Assembly: GCA_023249645.1 (NCBI GenBank)
Contig: JAHFCF010000007.1
Coordinates: forward strand, 58,476 to 122,475
DNA from: Elusimicrobiota bacterium
Lineage (GTDB): Bacteria; Elusimicrobiota; Elusimicrobia; UBA1565; UBA9628
Direction: 5' to 3'
Length of the DNA stretch: 64,000 bases
Shown here: positions 8,201 to 15,358 of the stretch, one piece after another
How the letters are laid out: each line of letters begins with the position of its first letter
How positions within the stretch are numbered: the first letter of the stretch is position 1
Notes under the pieces: model-generated
Seen by the model: only the letters and a program-made list of their open reading frames with translations
Database searches by the model: none
What the model was told of the DNA's origin: nothing
Position numbers and translations under genes: made by a program

Positions 8201-11115
8201 AACAGCGATTGCGCATGGAGCCTGGCGTGGAACCAGACCAAGTTTTGCGTGAAGTCATAGCGGACGGCCAAGACCTCCATGGCTTGCAGATACGCGGCGT
8301 TGGTAGCGATTGGGACATGCTTCTGCGCTTGGATATGGAGCCGGGCGCGGCTAAGGATGCGGCTATGGCGCGGCTCACGCGAGAGGCATTGGAGGCCACC
8401 AACAGCGCAGAGGCGCACTATGACATGAGTGCCGCCAAAGGCGCGGTCAAGCGCGGCCTATTCGCGGTCGGCGATGTGAAGGATTATGAGAGTCAGACCC
8501 AGCGCGCTGCTCGCCAGGGGGGCAGCACCATAGACTTGCTGGCTTTCGATGTGGAGAAGGGAAAATTCGTGGAACCTTCGGACTATCCCGGCATCGTGGA
8601 GAATATGGTCAGGGGGAGGGCTTCGTATGTGAAACCGCAGGCCTCGGCCGCGGTCGAGGACGCGGCCAAGCAAACGGTGCGCGGATTGCGCGTGTTCCTG
8701 GAACTTCCATTCCTGAGCCTGCAAAATGAGGACACGCTGCGCGCCGAGCTTTCCGGCCTGCTGGAGAAAATGAAGAGCGGGGACGCTCCGTCTCCCAAGG
8801 CCAGGGAGCAGTTCGACAAGATGATTCGAAACGCGCGTTATGGCGGCGCGCACAACCGGTTCTATCGGGCTCAGCCCGGAACCATTGAGGAGCTGGCTTT
8901 GTTCGTGGCGGAAGGCTTGCGGAGCCAGAAGAACCGCGCGATGCTTCCTGAGTTCGTGGATCACTTTCTTCTGGAGGGCCGCGACGGCTCCGAGCTGCAT
9001 GGTCTGCCGGAACAATTGGTGGTGCATTCCCTGCCGGCCGCCAAGTTCTATCACGGCACGCCTTCAGCCGAGAACGGCTTGGCCATACTGCGCGGCGGCC
9101 TGTTCCTCAGCAAGGACTCACAAGGTGTCGCGGTTTATGGCCGCGGCGCTTATGCCAGCCCAGCGATAGAGACTGCTCAAGGACATGCCGGCTCCTCCGG
9201 CGTGGTCTTCGAATTGGAGCTCAAAAAAGGCCGCCGAGTGAACATCTTGGACTGGGAGGCACACAAGGATGATCCGAAGATCAAGGAGATTGCAGCGCAG
9301 GCCAAGGCCCAAGGCCGCGACGCATTCGAATTCCTAGCCCGAGAGCATGGCATAGACATCATCATCAACCAGCATATACTCATCGAGAATGCGGAAGCGG
9401 TGCAGTTCCCGGCAGGCTACAAGGGTCTTGTCACAACCTATGCCCATGCGGCCCTGGATGAGAAGTCTCCGATCAGCAGCCGCAAGCTGGCCTATGATCA
9501 ATACCGCCGTCTGCACGAATACGCCCAGGCTCTCCATGAGACCGGTCTCCCCGAACCAGAGGCAATCCGCGCAGGACTTGTCGCCGGACTCTCAGGCAAG
9601 CTGGCCGATGCCAAGGCGCCTGTCGATGAACGCATCAAGAGCGCGGCGCAATTATGGGAATTTGGGGAAAAAGTGGACCTCAAGAGTTTGATGGCCTTGG
9701 CGGGTCTCTACTATAGAGGCGAGTCAAAGTTGACTCACACACAAGATATTGGTTCCTGGGAAACAATGATGCAGCACTTGTTCAAGTTTGCCGCGTCCGA
9801 GCCCGGAGGCATTGGTTTATTGAAGGCCACCCTGGCCAAGGAAATGAACACGACTATCCGCGCTGACGCGGCCATGGTTTTGGGGCGGATGGGAACAAAG
9901 GAAGCGGTGGCAGCCTTGCTTCAGGCCGTATCCGAGAAAAACGCGGAATTTCTCGACCTGTCGGTCATGGATGCTTTGGTTCAGCCCCAGGCTTTGCAGT
10001 TTCCAGAAAGCCGCAGAGGGCTTGTCAAAACCTATAGCCATGCGGTGTTGGACGAGAAGGTTTCCCTCGACCGCCGCCTCTGGGCCTACGGCCAATATCT
10101 GCATTGGTACGAATACGCCAAGGCCCTCCGTGAGACAGATCTGCCCGGACCAGAGTCGGTTCGCGTCGGCATCGTCGCCGGACTTGTGGACAATCTGGCC
10201 GATCGCAACATCCCTATCGATAAACGCATAGAGCGCGCGGCGCAATTATGGCAATTTGGAGGGAAAGCAGATTTTAAAACCCTGATGGATCTGGCAGGTC
10301 TTTATTATAAAGACAAGAATCGGTTGACGCGCGCCTATGGCATCCCCATAGAAGCAATGATGCATCAATTATTCGACTTTGCAGCGTCCAAGCCTGGCGG
10401 CTGTGAATTCTTGCAGACCATCCTGGCCAAGGAAAGAAACGAAAGTATCCGTGCTGACGCGGCCATGGTTTTGGGGCGGATGGGAACAAAGGAAGCAGTA
10501 GCCGCTTTGCTTCAAGCGGCGTATGAGCGAGCTGAGTCCGAGAAGGGGCGGGCGATTTTCTTCCCGCCGGCCATAGAGGCTTTGGCCCAACTCCAGGCTT
10601 TGCCGCCGGAAGCCGTGCTATTGGTGGAGAAGTGTCTGCCCAAGACCTGGGATGCGGCCTATGGGGCCAATGAGAATAGGGAGGAGGCTGCGGCTGCGGC
10701 TATCAAGATCATCCGGAGATTCCATTTGGAGGCTCCGGAGATACGCGTGCGGTTGTCCAATCTGGCTGGATTTACTTCCATGAGCCGTATGATGATGGAG
10801 AATCAGCTCGCGGCCATGGAAGCCTTGACTGAGATGAGGCAGGGCATAGGCATTGATTCTATGCGCAACCTGGGAGACTCGTTTTATCGGGATGCGGATG
10901 AAACAACGCACTTGCGGGCTATGGCCATAGTCGAGGCCTTGGACCCATTGGTTCCCGATGATGGTCGTTTAGACTATCAATATCGCGGCATGCTGAGGCA
11001 TCTGGCCATGAAAAATGAACCTCGCATCGTTGACCCGGCAAAGCGCATTCTGCAGCGTCGTGAGGCGAGGTGGTCCCAGTGGAGGAGGTTCCGCATGTGG
11101 CGTGAGGGCTGGTAA
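2266..11115 (+). CDS. giant multidomain exported protein: C39/papain-like protease, kinase-like, nucleotidyltransferase-like and ADP-ribosyltransferase-like regions, HEAT-like tail
   Basis: 2949 residues. The ATG at 2266 is preferred over the in-frame TTG at 2218 because it begins a clean signal peptide (residues 1-20, ending SAGAG). Hydrophobic segments at about 376-417 and 450-474 suggest membrane anchoring. About 1185-1345 looks like a papain/C39-fold cysteine protease: QQIC (C1199), a second Cys at 1204, GGHAILVG (H1305), then TIDSN (D1327, N1329). About 1490-1665 is protein-kinase-like: VFK (K1522), HGDVHAGN (D1630, N1635) and FLD (D1653). About 1955-2095 resembles a poly(A)-polymerase-type nucleotidyltransferase head: GGVVR (1964-1968), GSDWD (D2015, D2017) and D2090. 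About 2258-2385 resembles a PARP-type ADP-ribosyltransferase: YHGT (H2263), GRGAY (Y2296) and INQ (Q2369). The tail holds two copies of a unit of about 197 residues. Domain calls are by motif; the whole architecture is not one I recognise. An effector or toxin role is inference. Confidence 0.7.
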   Translation: MKRFSLVIGFSFLLASSAGAGDSNLSESGAALVTVVGDIGKDLERIEQYARGLEEKTPPHISQPLSDVFSKLPEELDQYQIKVQEVVAENPADIERFAPFFKIPDPVKVVALIVQLKAIELPAALMDAKPCSQKAFESQACPKELGPRLKDVSAALRTILGLPSEGRIPDPKDLRIFVNECQTPNKTNAAMGRESAQQCARIRLQARQKPVSSLDLQKLKIGFASKSLESIEGGAARQVAGGAPGVQAPRSASQSAFTGSSRDLQSLMSQAHKTQVPSPSVAGSIADVFHWVNAPSRLGLMSGVAFVDSVWKTKLKQEDLKDLSESERLKVMSCQQAVVDKPQLAPWCLADPDETMVTAGVYDAMKEQVIGPSAVKNFLVCSAVMALVTASIGTGGVALAVSLLIGLFFGSTMIMQIVNSYLPRLLAAIAAYKAAPEGSEGDATRYYYRRQIAYLWSTIIVLGIFAGMAFYGAGNGAVKGYRALADHAAVLRAAEPSLSPLRSMLQAKVLTPEQLKADVILRARQVGAGPMQSRSMVQLRILKAAKIQGEDLAALVRSGALSGAFAPSLEGEPVAVGMRGAVFRLRQLGEQAIEKFRGSRESAADQRKALMKKDLGASFAEMKKAGITHLILYDFPIEKQALLDQYLTSPHTGEALLAQRSKVAGVLAEHLARSGESTSFASCMEVIDAARGQGGGKIKVIALANSIQLWPDKGEEAWVEEILREPNAKAVSLHNSSVVLEGSESGSDAKMAVDRFAEHYASYRQLSEVLAASVGLKFTEGRVSPEVAQELQRFPSIEGKSLAELEQMSVERPAKRTSAWMGAELAWDMNKDAAVGAMRLAESTEFKTIAQSDASTAQKLKMVRRLVDSFKPLNDNILPEQRLPVARELSSRIVAKEVIRRLESLPSVAGRTPAEFTQQRASIRPGLFASSVEREAYAIWLEESKVVEVRLAGAVSKRVEIEVGKLDRHIKENAAQRGRVFGRYLENHSDIDPWTAKVLEAYSLLPDARGKSYDKLYEMEGGVKPPGRFASEMQKQAFELWKQRLEEARAAALIGEGGNLGRAYELPRERFFKTISDLKLPLDVKKDLVRELMSSTPDSAYFIEQNGGRDARMAEDLMEFLPKDNPSEATVAALAGAEIIRGQIVEQFQESPRVGNREIYHASLEVRGHESIEMARSLELGKYVETTGQNMHQQSQQICAYAACFNMLTSEGALTKLIGDPDWETLMKVLGGKFQEGDKVQLCGKEYVVGGLNYHRVWSVLEGIGKKIGMRPVRVPAARLGEYMADTGRPVYVGIATEKGLSGGHAILVGDPYVTENGRGINFRTIDSNLLPGEKGIMPADWLGRIMGPNGIGFIGEVDGPVLFDKWTKESSDVLPAALQVHGGERESLAPTGQKAMTWVAQIESKIKLQIALFRQQAAVPAEVSGGGNLLSPVPGGGFLDAVGARFQELLTPKRAGEAVEARPGEAAPPAAAHATPIQDVPVEALQGWKGHVVKNLQISDEMSPYNVQLVEMEDGRRLVFKTWDTYRYGQRDSGDLRSMSLAHEADRSARINAVLRNAKQGEFPAGVAIQEAVLRKVKGQDVLVSEYIPGYTLQDVLSGKADFRLSVEDLKPLDDFMETLHRKGYVHGDVHAGNIKADKDLKTGKVEFKFLDTLTSGEKANNVMYPSKNRRTGAWQWVSEVDMSWPEKLWAKLTSQPVTAAERENDSWAQIKNQFALGPAEGSRPPIRRSPQSAARVPEEVVRANFAIADRQVRKAEIIMQLDLTGLRAPAQAEAVLRAHEISCPGGVCGPKELRLKYKELEKAGLSSDKIRDAIERGLAGGLPSAEVQEVPPTASVASRELILGDERSGKVEGFDAPAALSRPPPKSAATERGFSRYFEQGEFPPYFLPREYRNVPAQDIPAPVIQRQVELLEQAVASVLRRVTLPVVKPGETQAHLVRYFDYVEPKLKAQAPAPLSVMASGGVVRSTIGYLYYLVEQRLRMEPGVEPDQVLREVIADGQDLHGLQIRGVGSDWDMLLRLDMEPGAAKDAAMARLTREALEATNSAEAHYDMSAAKGAVKRGLFAVGDVKDYESQTQRAARQGGSTIDLLAFDVEKGKFVEPSDYPGIVENMVRGRASYVKPQASAAVEDAAKQTVRGLRVFLELPFLSLQNEDTLRAELSGLLEKMKSGDAPSPKAREQFDKMIRNARYGGAHNRFYRAQPGTIEELALFVAEGLRSQKNRAMLPEFVDHFLLEGRDGSELHGLPEQLVVHSLPAAKFYHGTPSAENGLAILRGGLFLSKDSQGVAVYGRGAYASPAIETAQGHAGSSGVVFELELKKGRRVNILDWEAHKDDPKIKEIAAQAKAQGRDAFEFLAREHGIDIIINQHILIENAEAVQFPAGYKGLVTTYAHAALDEKSPISSRKLAYDQYRRLHEYAQALHETGLPEPEAIRAGLVAGLSGKLADAKAPVDERIKSAAQLWEFGEKVDLKSLMALAGLYYRGESKLTHTQDIGSWETMMQHLFKFAASEPGGIGLLKATLAKEMNTTIRADAAMVLGRMGTKEAVAALLQAVSEKNAEFLDLSVMDALVQPQALQFPESRRGLVKTYSHAVLDEKVSLDRRLWAYGQYLHWYEYAKALRETDLPGPESVRVGIVAGLVDNLADRNIPIDKRIERAAQLWQFGGKADFKTLMDLAGLYYKDKNRLTRAYGIPIEAMMHQLFDFAASKPGGCEFLQTILAKERNESIRADAAMVLGRMGTKEAVAALLQAAYERAESEKGRAIFFPPAIEALAQLQALPPEAVLLVEKCLPKTWDAAYGANENREEAAAAAIKIIRRFHLEAPEIRVRLSNLAGFTSMSRMMMENQLAAMEALTEMRQGIGIDSMRNLGDSFYRDADETTHLRAMAIVEALDPLVPDDGRLDYQYRGMLRHLAMKNEPRIVDPAKRILQRREARWSQWRRFRMWREGW
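9424..10611 (+). repeat. tandem coding duplication of about 0.59 kb inside the giant gene
   Basis: Two units, 9424-10017 and 10018 to about 10611, encode parallel sequences. Each begins GLV(T/K)TY, contains AAQLW, then LAGLYY, then an identical block beginning ADAAMVLGRMGTKEA. Bases 9862-9905 and 10453-10496 are identical over 44 positions, a spacing of 591 bases. The ADAAMVLGRMGTKEAVAALL segment resembles a HEAT/PBS-lyase-type helical repeat. The near-identical patch within otherwise diverged copies suggests recent gene conversion or strong constraint. Confidence 0.85.
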
Positions 11116-11162
11116 GGGCCAGATTTGAGCGCTATGGTTTGAAGCTTTAATCTTGCGTTTAA

Positions 11163-11179
11163 ATTACGAATATCGTAAT
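11163..11179. promoter_or_regulatory. candidate AbiEi operator (inverted repeat)
   Basis: ATTACGA (11163-11169), a 3-base spacer and TCGTAAT (11173-11179) form a perfect 7-bp inverted repeat, 12 bases before the antitoxin ATG. Known AbiEi antitoxins repress their own promoter by binding inverted repeats, so this is a natural candidate site. Binding is inferred. Confidence 0.5.
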
Positions 11180-11191
11180 CTATAAGCACAA

Positions 11192-11839
11192 ATGCAATCT
11201 CTCACTGAACAAATCTTTAAACTTGCGCCTCCAGGCGGATTGTTCGATGAAACAGTCATCGGCAATCTCTTCCCCGAAAGCAGCAAAGGCGCGCGCGCGC
11301 TGTTGGTGAACCGGGCTTGTCGGGCCGGCGAGGTCCTGCGCTTGAAGCCTGGAGTCTTCGTGCTGAGTCCAACGTATCGCAAATCCGAGCCGCATCCGTT
11401 CGTGTTGGCCGGCATTCTTCATGCGCCCTCCCACATCAGCCTTGAGTCCGCTCTGGCGCATCATGGCCTCATCCCGGAGGCGGTCTACCAGGTGAGCAGC
11501 GTCACGGTCGAACGCGCCAGGGAGTTCTCCACGCCGTTGGGAGTATTCAGCTTCCGCCGCGTGCCGGCACGCGCGCCGCGCGCGGGGGTCGAGGCCGTGG
11601 AGGTCGCGCGAGGCGCCTGGGCGTTCATCGCCGAACCCCTGCGCGCCATCGCCGACGCGGTTTACCTCGACAAGACGATCACGTGGCGCCGCGACGGCAT
11701 CGGCTACCTGACCGAGTCGCTCCGCATCGAAGAGGACGACCTGCGGTCAATCTCCTTTGAGGCGCTTGACGAGATTCAGGACAGCATCAGAAGCCGACGC
11801 GTGCGCGCTTATCTTAAGGGGCTCAGCCATGCTGCATAA
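11192..11839 (+). CDS. AbiEi-type antitoxin / transcriptional regulator
   Basis: 215 residues. The N-terminal about 60 residues look like a winged helix (LFPES, then ARALLVNRA, then LKPGVFVLSP). They are followed by the AbiEi-type segment around SHISLESALAHHGLIPE (about 80-97). This matches the antitoxin of type IV AbiE systems, which binds DNA and neutralises the AbiEii nucleotidyltransferase. The start of the toxin gene overlaps its last codons, the usual arrangement. The inverted repeat at 11163-11179 could be its operator. It follows the giant gene by 76 bases. Confidence 0.75.
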   Translation: MQSLTEQIFKLAPPGGLFDETVIGNLFPESSKGARALLVNRACRAGEVLRLKPGVFVLSPTYRKSEPHPFVLAGILHAPSHISLESALAHHGLIPEAVYQVSSVTVERAREFSTPLGVFSFRRVPARAPRAGVEAVEVARGAWAFIAEPLRAIADAVYLDKTITWRRDGIGYLTESLRIEEDDLRSISFEALDEIQDSIRSRRVRAYLKGLSHAA

Positions 11840-12689
11840 GGTCTTGAGCGCCAAGATCGGCGACTATGCGCCGGCGAATCTTCTGGAGCAGGAAAACGTG
11901 CTGCAGGAACTCATGCAGCACTATGTTCTGGCCGCTCTCTCTCGCGCCGGCATGTTCACGGCTGCCGTGTTTCACGGAGGAACCTGCCTGCGCATCGTCT
12001 ACGGGATGAATCGTTTTTCGGAGGATCTGGATTTCATGCTCAAGAAGCCCGATCCGGATTTCTGCTGGCAGAACTATCTTGAGTCCGTGCGCAAGGACTG
12101 CGCGCGGGAGGGGATTGCTTTCGAAGCGCAGGACAAGTCCAAAGCCGGGACGGCCGTTCAGAAGGCATTCTTGAAGACGGACTCCATCGGCAAGATCCTG
12201 GAACTGGAATTGCCCTTCGAGCGGTATCAGGCCCGCAAGATCCGCATCAAGCTTGAGATTGACGTCAATCCTCCTGCGGGCTCGACATTCGCCACCAGCT
12301 ACATCACGTTCCCGGTGACGGCGCCGCTGACGACGCAGTCCTTGGAATCAGGGTTCGCCTTGAAGCTGCACGCGCTGCTTTGCCGCTCCTACGTCAAGGG
12401 ACGCGACTGGCATGACTTCGTCTGGTATGTCTCGCGCAAAACCGTCCCCCAGCTGGATCTTTTGGGCCATGCCTTGCGCCAGCAGGGACCTTGGGCCGGG
12501 CAAGAAGTCCCGGTGAGCATGCGCTGGGTCCACGAGAACATGGCGGCGGCCATCCAGCGGATCGATTGGGATGCGGCCCGTCAAGATGTTCAGCGTTTCC
12601 TGCCGTTGCGCGAGCAAGAGAGCCTCCGCTCGTGGGGTGCGGACTTCTTCCTTCAGCAACTCTCGCGCATGGCCATGCCGGAAATTTGA
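11829..12689 (+). CDS. AbiEii/AbiGii-family nucleotidyltransferase toxin
   Basis: 286 residues from the ATG at 11829, which overlaps the antitoxin stop by 11 bases. An upstream in-frame ATG at 11757 would lie deep in the antitoxin gene and is less likely. The family signature is clear: HGGT (residues 49-52), then RFSEDLDF (62-69) carrying the paired acidic residues of the DNA-polymerase-beta-like active site, and later LKLHALLCR. Known AbiEii proteins stop growth by nucleotidyl transfer to targets such as tRNA, and act in phage abortive infection. All visible core residues are intact, so it is probably active. Confidence 0.85.
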   Translation: MLHKVLSAKIGDYAPANLLEQENVLQELMQHYVLAALSRAGMFTAAVFHGGTCLRIVYGMNRFSEDLDFMLKKPDPDFCWQNYLESVRKDCAREGIAFEAQDKSKAGTAVQKAFLKTDSIGKILELELPFERYQARKIRIKLEIDVNPPAGSTFATSYITFPVTAPLTTQSLESGFALKLHALLCRSYVKGRDWHDFVWYVSRKTVPQLDLLGHALRQQGPWAGQEVPVSMRWVHENMAAAIQRIDWDAARQDVQRFLPLREQESLRSWGADFFLQQLSRMAMPEI

Positions 12690-12720
12690 CCGACCCGGCG
12701 GGCCTTTTGTATTCTGAATC

Positions 12721-13101
12721 GTGCGCCGAGAGGATGTCCTCGCTCTGGTGGGCCGTTTGCTGTTGGCCCTCGTTTTTCTAGCCGCCGCTTTCGGCAAGAT
12801 CACCAATTTCGAGGCGACCTGCCGCTACATGGAGTCGCACGGCATGACCATGACCGCTTTCTTCTGCGCGTCAGCCGCGCTCCTGGAGTCTTTGGGTGCC
12901 GCGTCGCTGCTGTTGGGTTACCGCACGCGCTGGGGCGCGGGCCTCTTGGCCGCCTTCCTCCTCGTCGTGACCGGCATCTTCTACTCGGCGCCTGACCAGA
13001 GGATCCAACTCCTCAAGAACCTCGCCATCTTGGGCGGGCTCCTGCAGATCGCGGCCTTCGGCCCGGGCGAGTGGAGCCTCGACGGCCGCAGGTCCCGCTA
13101 G
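12721..13101 (+). CDS. DoxX-family integral membrane protein
   Basis: 126 residues starting at GTG 12721, with four hydrophobic segments (about 6-24, 45-62, 68-86 and 98-112). FLAAAFGKITNF near residues 19-30 is typical of the DoxX family, whose members are linked to quinone or thiosulfate redox chemistry and stress responses without a single shared reaction. The stop sits only two bases before the dnaX ATG at 13104, so the two may be cotranscribed, but no functional link is apparent. Confidence 0.75.
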   Translation: MRREDVLALVGRLLLALVFLAAAFGKITNFEATCRYMESHGMTMTAFFCASAALLESLGAASLLLGYRTRWGAGLLAAFLLVVTGIFYSAPDQRIQLLKNLAILGGLLQIAAFGPGEWSLDGRRSR

Positions 13102-13103
13102 CC

Positions 13104-14726
13104 ATGTCCGAGAAGAAGCCCTACCTGGTGCTGGCGCGCAAGTACAGGCCGCAGACCTTCGACGAGGTTTTGGGCCAGCCGGCCGTCTCGGTCACGCTCA
13201 AGAACGCCCTCTCCTCCAAGCGCCTGCATCACGCCTATCTCTTCACCGGGCCGCGCGGCGTGGGCAAGACCACCATGGCTCGCCTCCTGGCCAAGGCGCT
13301 CAACTGCGAGAAGGGGCCGACCCCGGAGCCCTGCGGTCAGTGCGTCTCCTGCCGGGAGATCGCCTCGGCTTGCGCCCTGGACGTCCTGGAGATGGACGCG
13401 GCCTCGCACACCGGCGTGGACAATGTCCGCGAGATCATCATCGAGACCGTGGCCCTGGCGCCCAGCCGTGACCGCTACAAGGTCTTCATCATCGACGAGG
13501 CGCACATGCTCTCCCTGGCCGCCTTCAACGCGCTTTTAAAGACCCTGGAGGAGCCGCCGCCCCATGTGGTCTTCGTCCTGGCCACGACGGAGGCGGCCAA
13601 GGTCCCGGCGACCATCGCTTCGCGCTGCCAGCGCTACAAGTTCAAGCCCATCGCGGCCGAGGTCCTGGAGGCGCATCTCAAAGCCTTGGCCGCCAAAGAG
13701 AAGATTTCGGTCGAACCCAAGGCCCTGGAGCTCCTGGCCAGGAATGCCGAGGGCTCCCTGCGCGACGCGGTGGGTCTCTTGGACCAGTGCCGGTCCTTCA
13801 CGGACAAGGCCGTGACCGCCGAGCTGGTGCGCGAGATGTTCGGGCTGGTCCGCGAGGATCTGCTTTTGGGATTGGCTCAGGCCCTGCTCGGCAGGGACGC
13901 CGCAGGTTTGGCAGAACACTTGCGCAAGGTCTATGAGGAGGGCGTCGAACCCGCCCAGCTTCTGAAGGATCTGCGCTCCAACCTCCATCGGGTCTATCTG
14001 GGCAAGGTGGGCTTGGGCGAGCGGGCCGGGGAGGCCTGGGCCGAGGCTTTGAAGGGGGCTTCTGCCGAGGCTTTGCGGTTCCTTTTGGACCGGGTCAATA
14101 AGACATTGGAGGAGTTGCGTTTTGGAGATTCTCCGCGTTTAAGTCTGGAATTGGGCCTTTTTGGGAGCGTGGAGACGGCTGGGGATGTCTCTGAGTGGGT
14201 GTCCCGTTTGACAGAGCTTGAGAAGAGGCTTGCCAGCGGAGCTCCTAGCCCCGCAGCAAGGCCTCAGCCTGTGCAGGTTTCAGAGCAAAAAACCACTGTT
14301 GATATTGTAAAAAATACTGAAAATTTAAGTACTATTTTCAATAAAGCCATCGGGTTGTTCCGGGAGGATAAGCCTTCCCTGGCAGCCATCTTGGAAACCG
14401 CCTCTCCGGCGCAGATGCCGGATGGATCTTGGAAGATATTCTGCCGAAGGGCCTTTGATCTTGGTCAGATACAGAGGAATCAAGAGGCAATTGAGGCCAA
14501 ATTGGCCACGCTTGGGTGGTCCTCTGGGAAGATCGTCTGGGAAGTCGGCAACCCTCCGTCCAGAGCGGCGGGCGTTGCAGCCCCCCAGGATGCGGGCGTG
14601 GAAGTCCCCGGACCGGAAGAGGTGCCTGAACCGCAGGCCGGTGTCTCGGTTGAGTCTTCCTCCTTGGACCGGGCCGGCAAGATCCTGGGCGGCACGGTCC
14701 GTTTCATCAAGAAAAAGCCTTCATGA
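13104..14726 (+). CDS. dnaX: DNA polymerase III subunits gamma/tau
   Basis: 540 residues of the replication clamp loader. The ATG at 13104 gives the standard N-terminus (KKPYLVLARKYRPQTFDEV). The AAA+ core shows Walker A GPRGVGKT (about 43-50), the zinc-binding cysteines (CEKGPTPEPCGQCVSC), Walker B IIDEAHML and the sensor SRC. A variable C-terminal region from about residue 380 corresponds to the tau-specific part but is shorter than in E. coli. The stop overlaps the recR start as ATGA; dnaX-recR linkage is common. Two A6 runs (near 14287 and 14311) lie near the gamma/tau boundary. Confidence 0.95.
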   Translation: MSEKKPYLVLARKYRPQTFDEVLGQPAVSVTLKNALSSKRLHHAYLFTGPRGVGKTTMARLLAKALNCEKGPTPEPCGQCVSCREIASACALDVLEMDAASHTGVDNVREIIIETVALAPSRDRYKVFIIDEAHMLSLAAFNALLKTLEEPPPHVVFVLATTEAAKVPATIASRCQRYKFKPIAAEVLEAHLKALAAKEKISVEPKALELLARNAEGSLRDAVGLLDQCRSFTDKAVTAELVREMFGLVREDLLLGLAQALLGRDAAGLAEHLRKVYEEGVEPAQLLKDLRSNLHRVYLGKVGLGERAGEAWAEALKGASAEALRFLLDRVNKTLEELRFGDSPRLSLELGLFGSVETAGDVSEWVSRLTELEKRLASGAPSPAARPQPVQVSEQKTTVDIVKNTENLSTIFNKAIGLFREDKPSLAAILETASPAQMPDGSWKIFCRRAFDLGQIQRNQEAIEAKLATLGWSSGKIVWEVGNPPSRAAGVAAPQDAGVEVPGPEEVPEPQAGVSVESSSLDRAGKILGGTVRFIKKKPS

Positions 14727-15319
14727 AGAGCTGGGAAAAGCTCATTTCCGCTTTAAAGAGACTGCCGGGCGTCGGGCCCAAGCAGGCTGAGCGCTTGGCC
14801 CTGCATATCTTGCGAGCGCCGGGGCAGGATGTCGAGGACCTTCTGGCCGCCGTGCGGGAGGCGAAATCCGGTCTGCGGGCCTGTAGCCGCTGCTTTGACT
14901 TCACGGACCAGGAACTCTGCCGCATCTGCTCGGATCCGGGCCGCGACCAGGGGCTTTTATGTCTGGTCGAAGAGCCCCAGGATGTGGCGGCCATCGAGCG
15001 CACGCGGAAGTATCACGGCCTTTACCATGTTCTGCATGGAGCGCTCTCTCCGTTGGATGGGATCGGGCCGGACTCCTTGCGTTTGCGGGAGCTTCTGGCG
15101 CGGGTGGAGGCTGGCAAGGGGTCTCTGCATGAGGTCATTTTGGCCACAGACCCGGACACGGAGGGGGAGGCCACGGCTCTCTATGTGGCCAAGCTCTTAA
15201 AACCCTATGGGGAGCTTAAGATCAGCCGCATCGCCCAGGGAGTTCCCCTGGGCGGGGATCTGGACTATGTGGATGAACGGACCTTGGGCCAGGCTTTGGC
15301 TGGACGCAAGGAATTTTAA
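14723..15319 (+). CDS. recR: recombination mediator protein RecR
   Basis: 198 residues, the usual length. RecR with RecF and RecO loads RecA at gaps. Visible are the N-terminal helix-hairpin-helix (LPGVGPKQAERLALH), the C4 zinc motif CSRCFDFTDQELCRIC (about 54-69) and a Toprim domain with CLVEEPQDV and ATDPDTEGEAT. The start overlaps the dnaX stop. A dispersed palindrome lies 18 bases after the stop. Confidence 0.97.
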   Translation: MKSWEKLISALKRLPGVGPKQAERLALHILRAPGQDVEDLLAAVREAKSGLRACSRCFDFTDQELCRICSDPGRDQGLLCLVEEPQDVAAIERTRKYHGLYHVLHGALSPLDGIGPDSLRLRELLARVEAGKGSLHEVILATDPDTEGEATALYVAKLLKPYGELKISRIAQGVPLGGDLDYVDERTLGQALAGRKEF

Positions 15320-15336
15320 AGAAAATTATTCCTGAG

Positions 15337-15358
15337 CAACTGTGTCCGGACATAGTTG
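15337..15358. repeat. dispersed palindrome, TCCGGA-core type (imperfect copy)
   Basis: A 22-base palindrome around the core TCCGGA with arms CAACTGTG/CATAGTTG. The one non-Watson-Crick pair would be a G-U wobble in RNA. It shares arms and core with copies at 36029-36046, 50947-50978 and 58054-58083. It lies between recR and the TPR gene and has no following T-run. The surrounding gap (15320-15479) shows no other gene. Confidence 0.8.

Noticed and set aside
14287..14316. A6 runs in dnaX as a programmed frameshift making the gamma subunit
   Set aside because: A slip at the first run would reach a stop within a few codons, which is suggestive, but the codons (CAA AAA ACC) do not form a good slippery heptamer and no stimulating hairpin is evident. 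Mass spectrometry for a product of about 400 residues would settle it.
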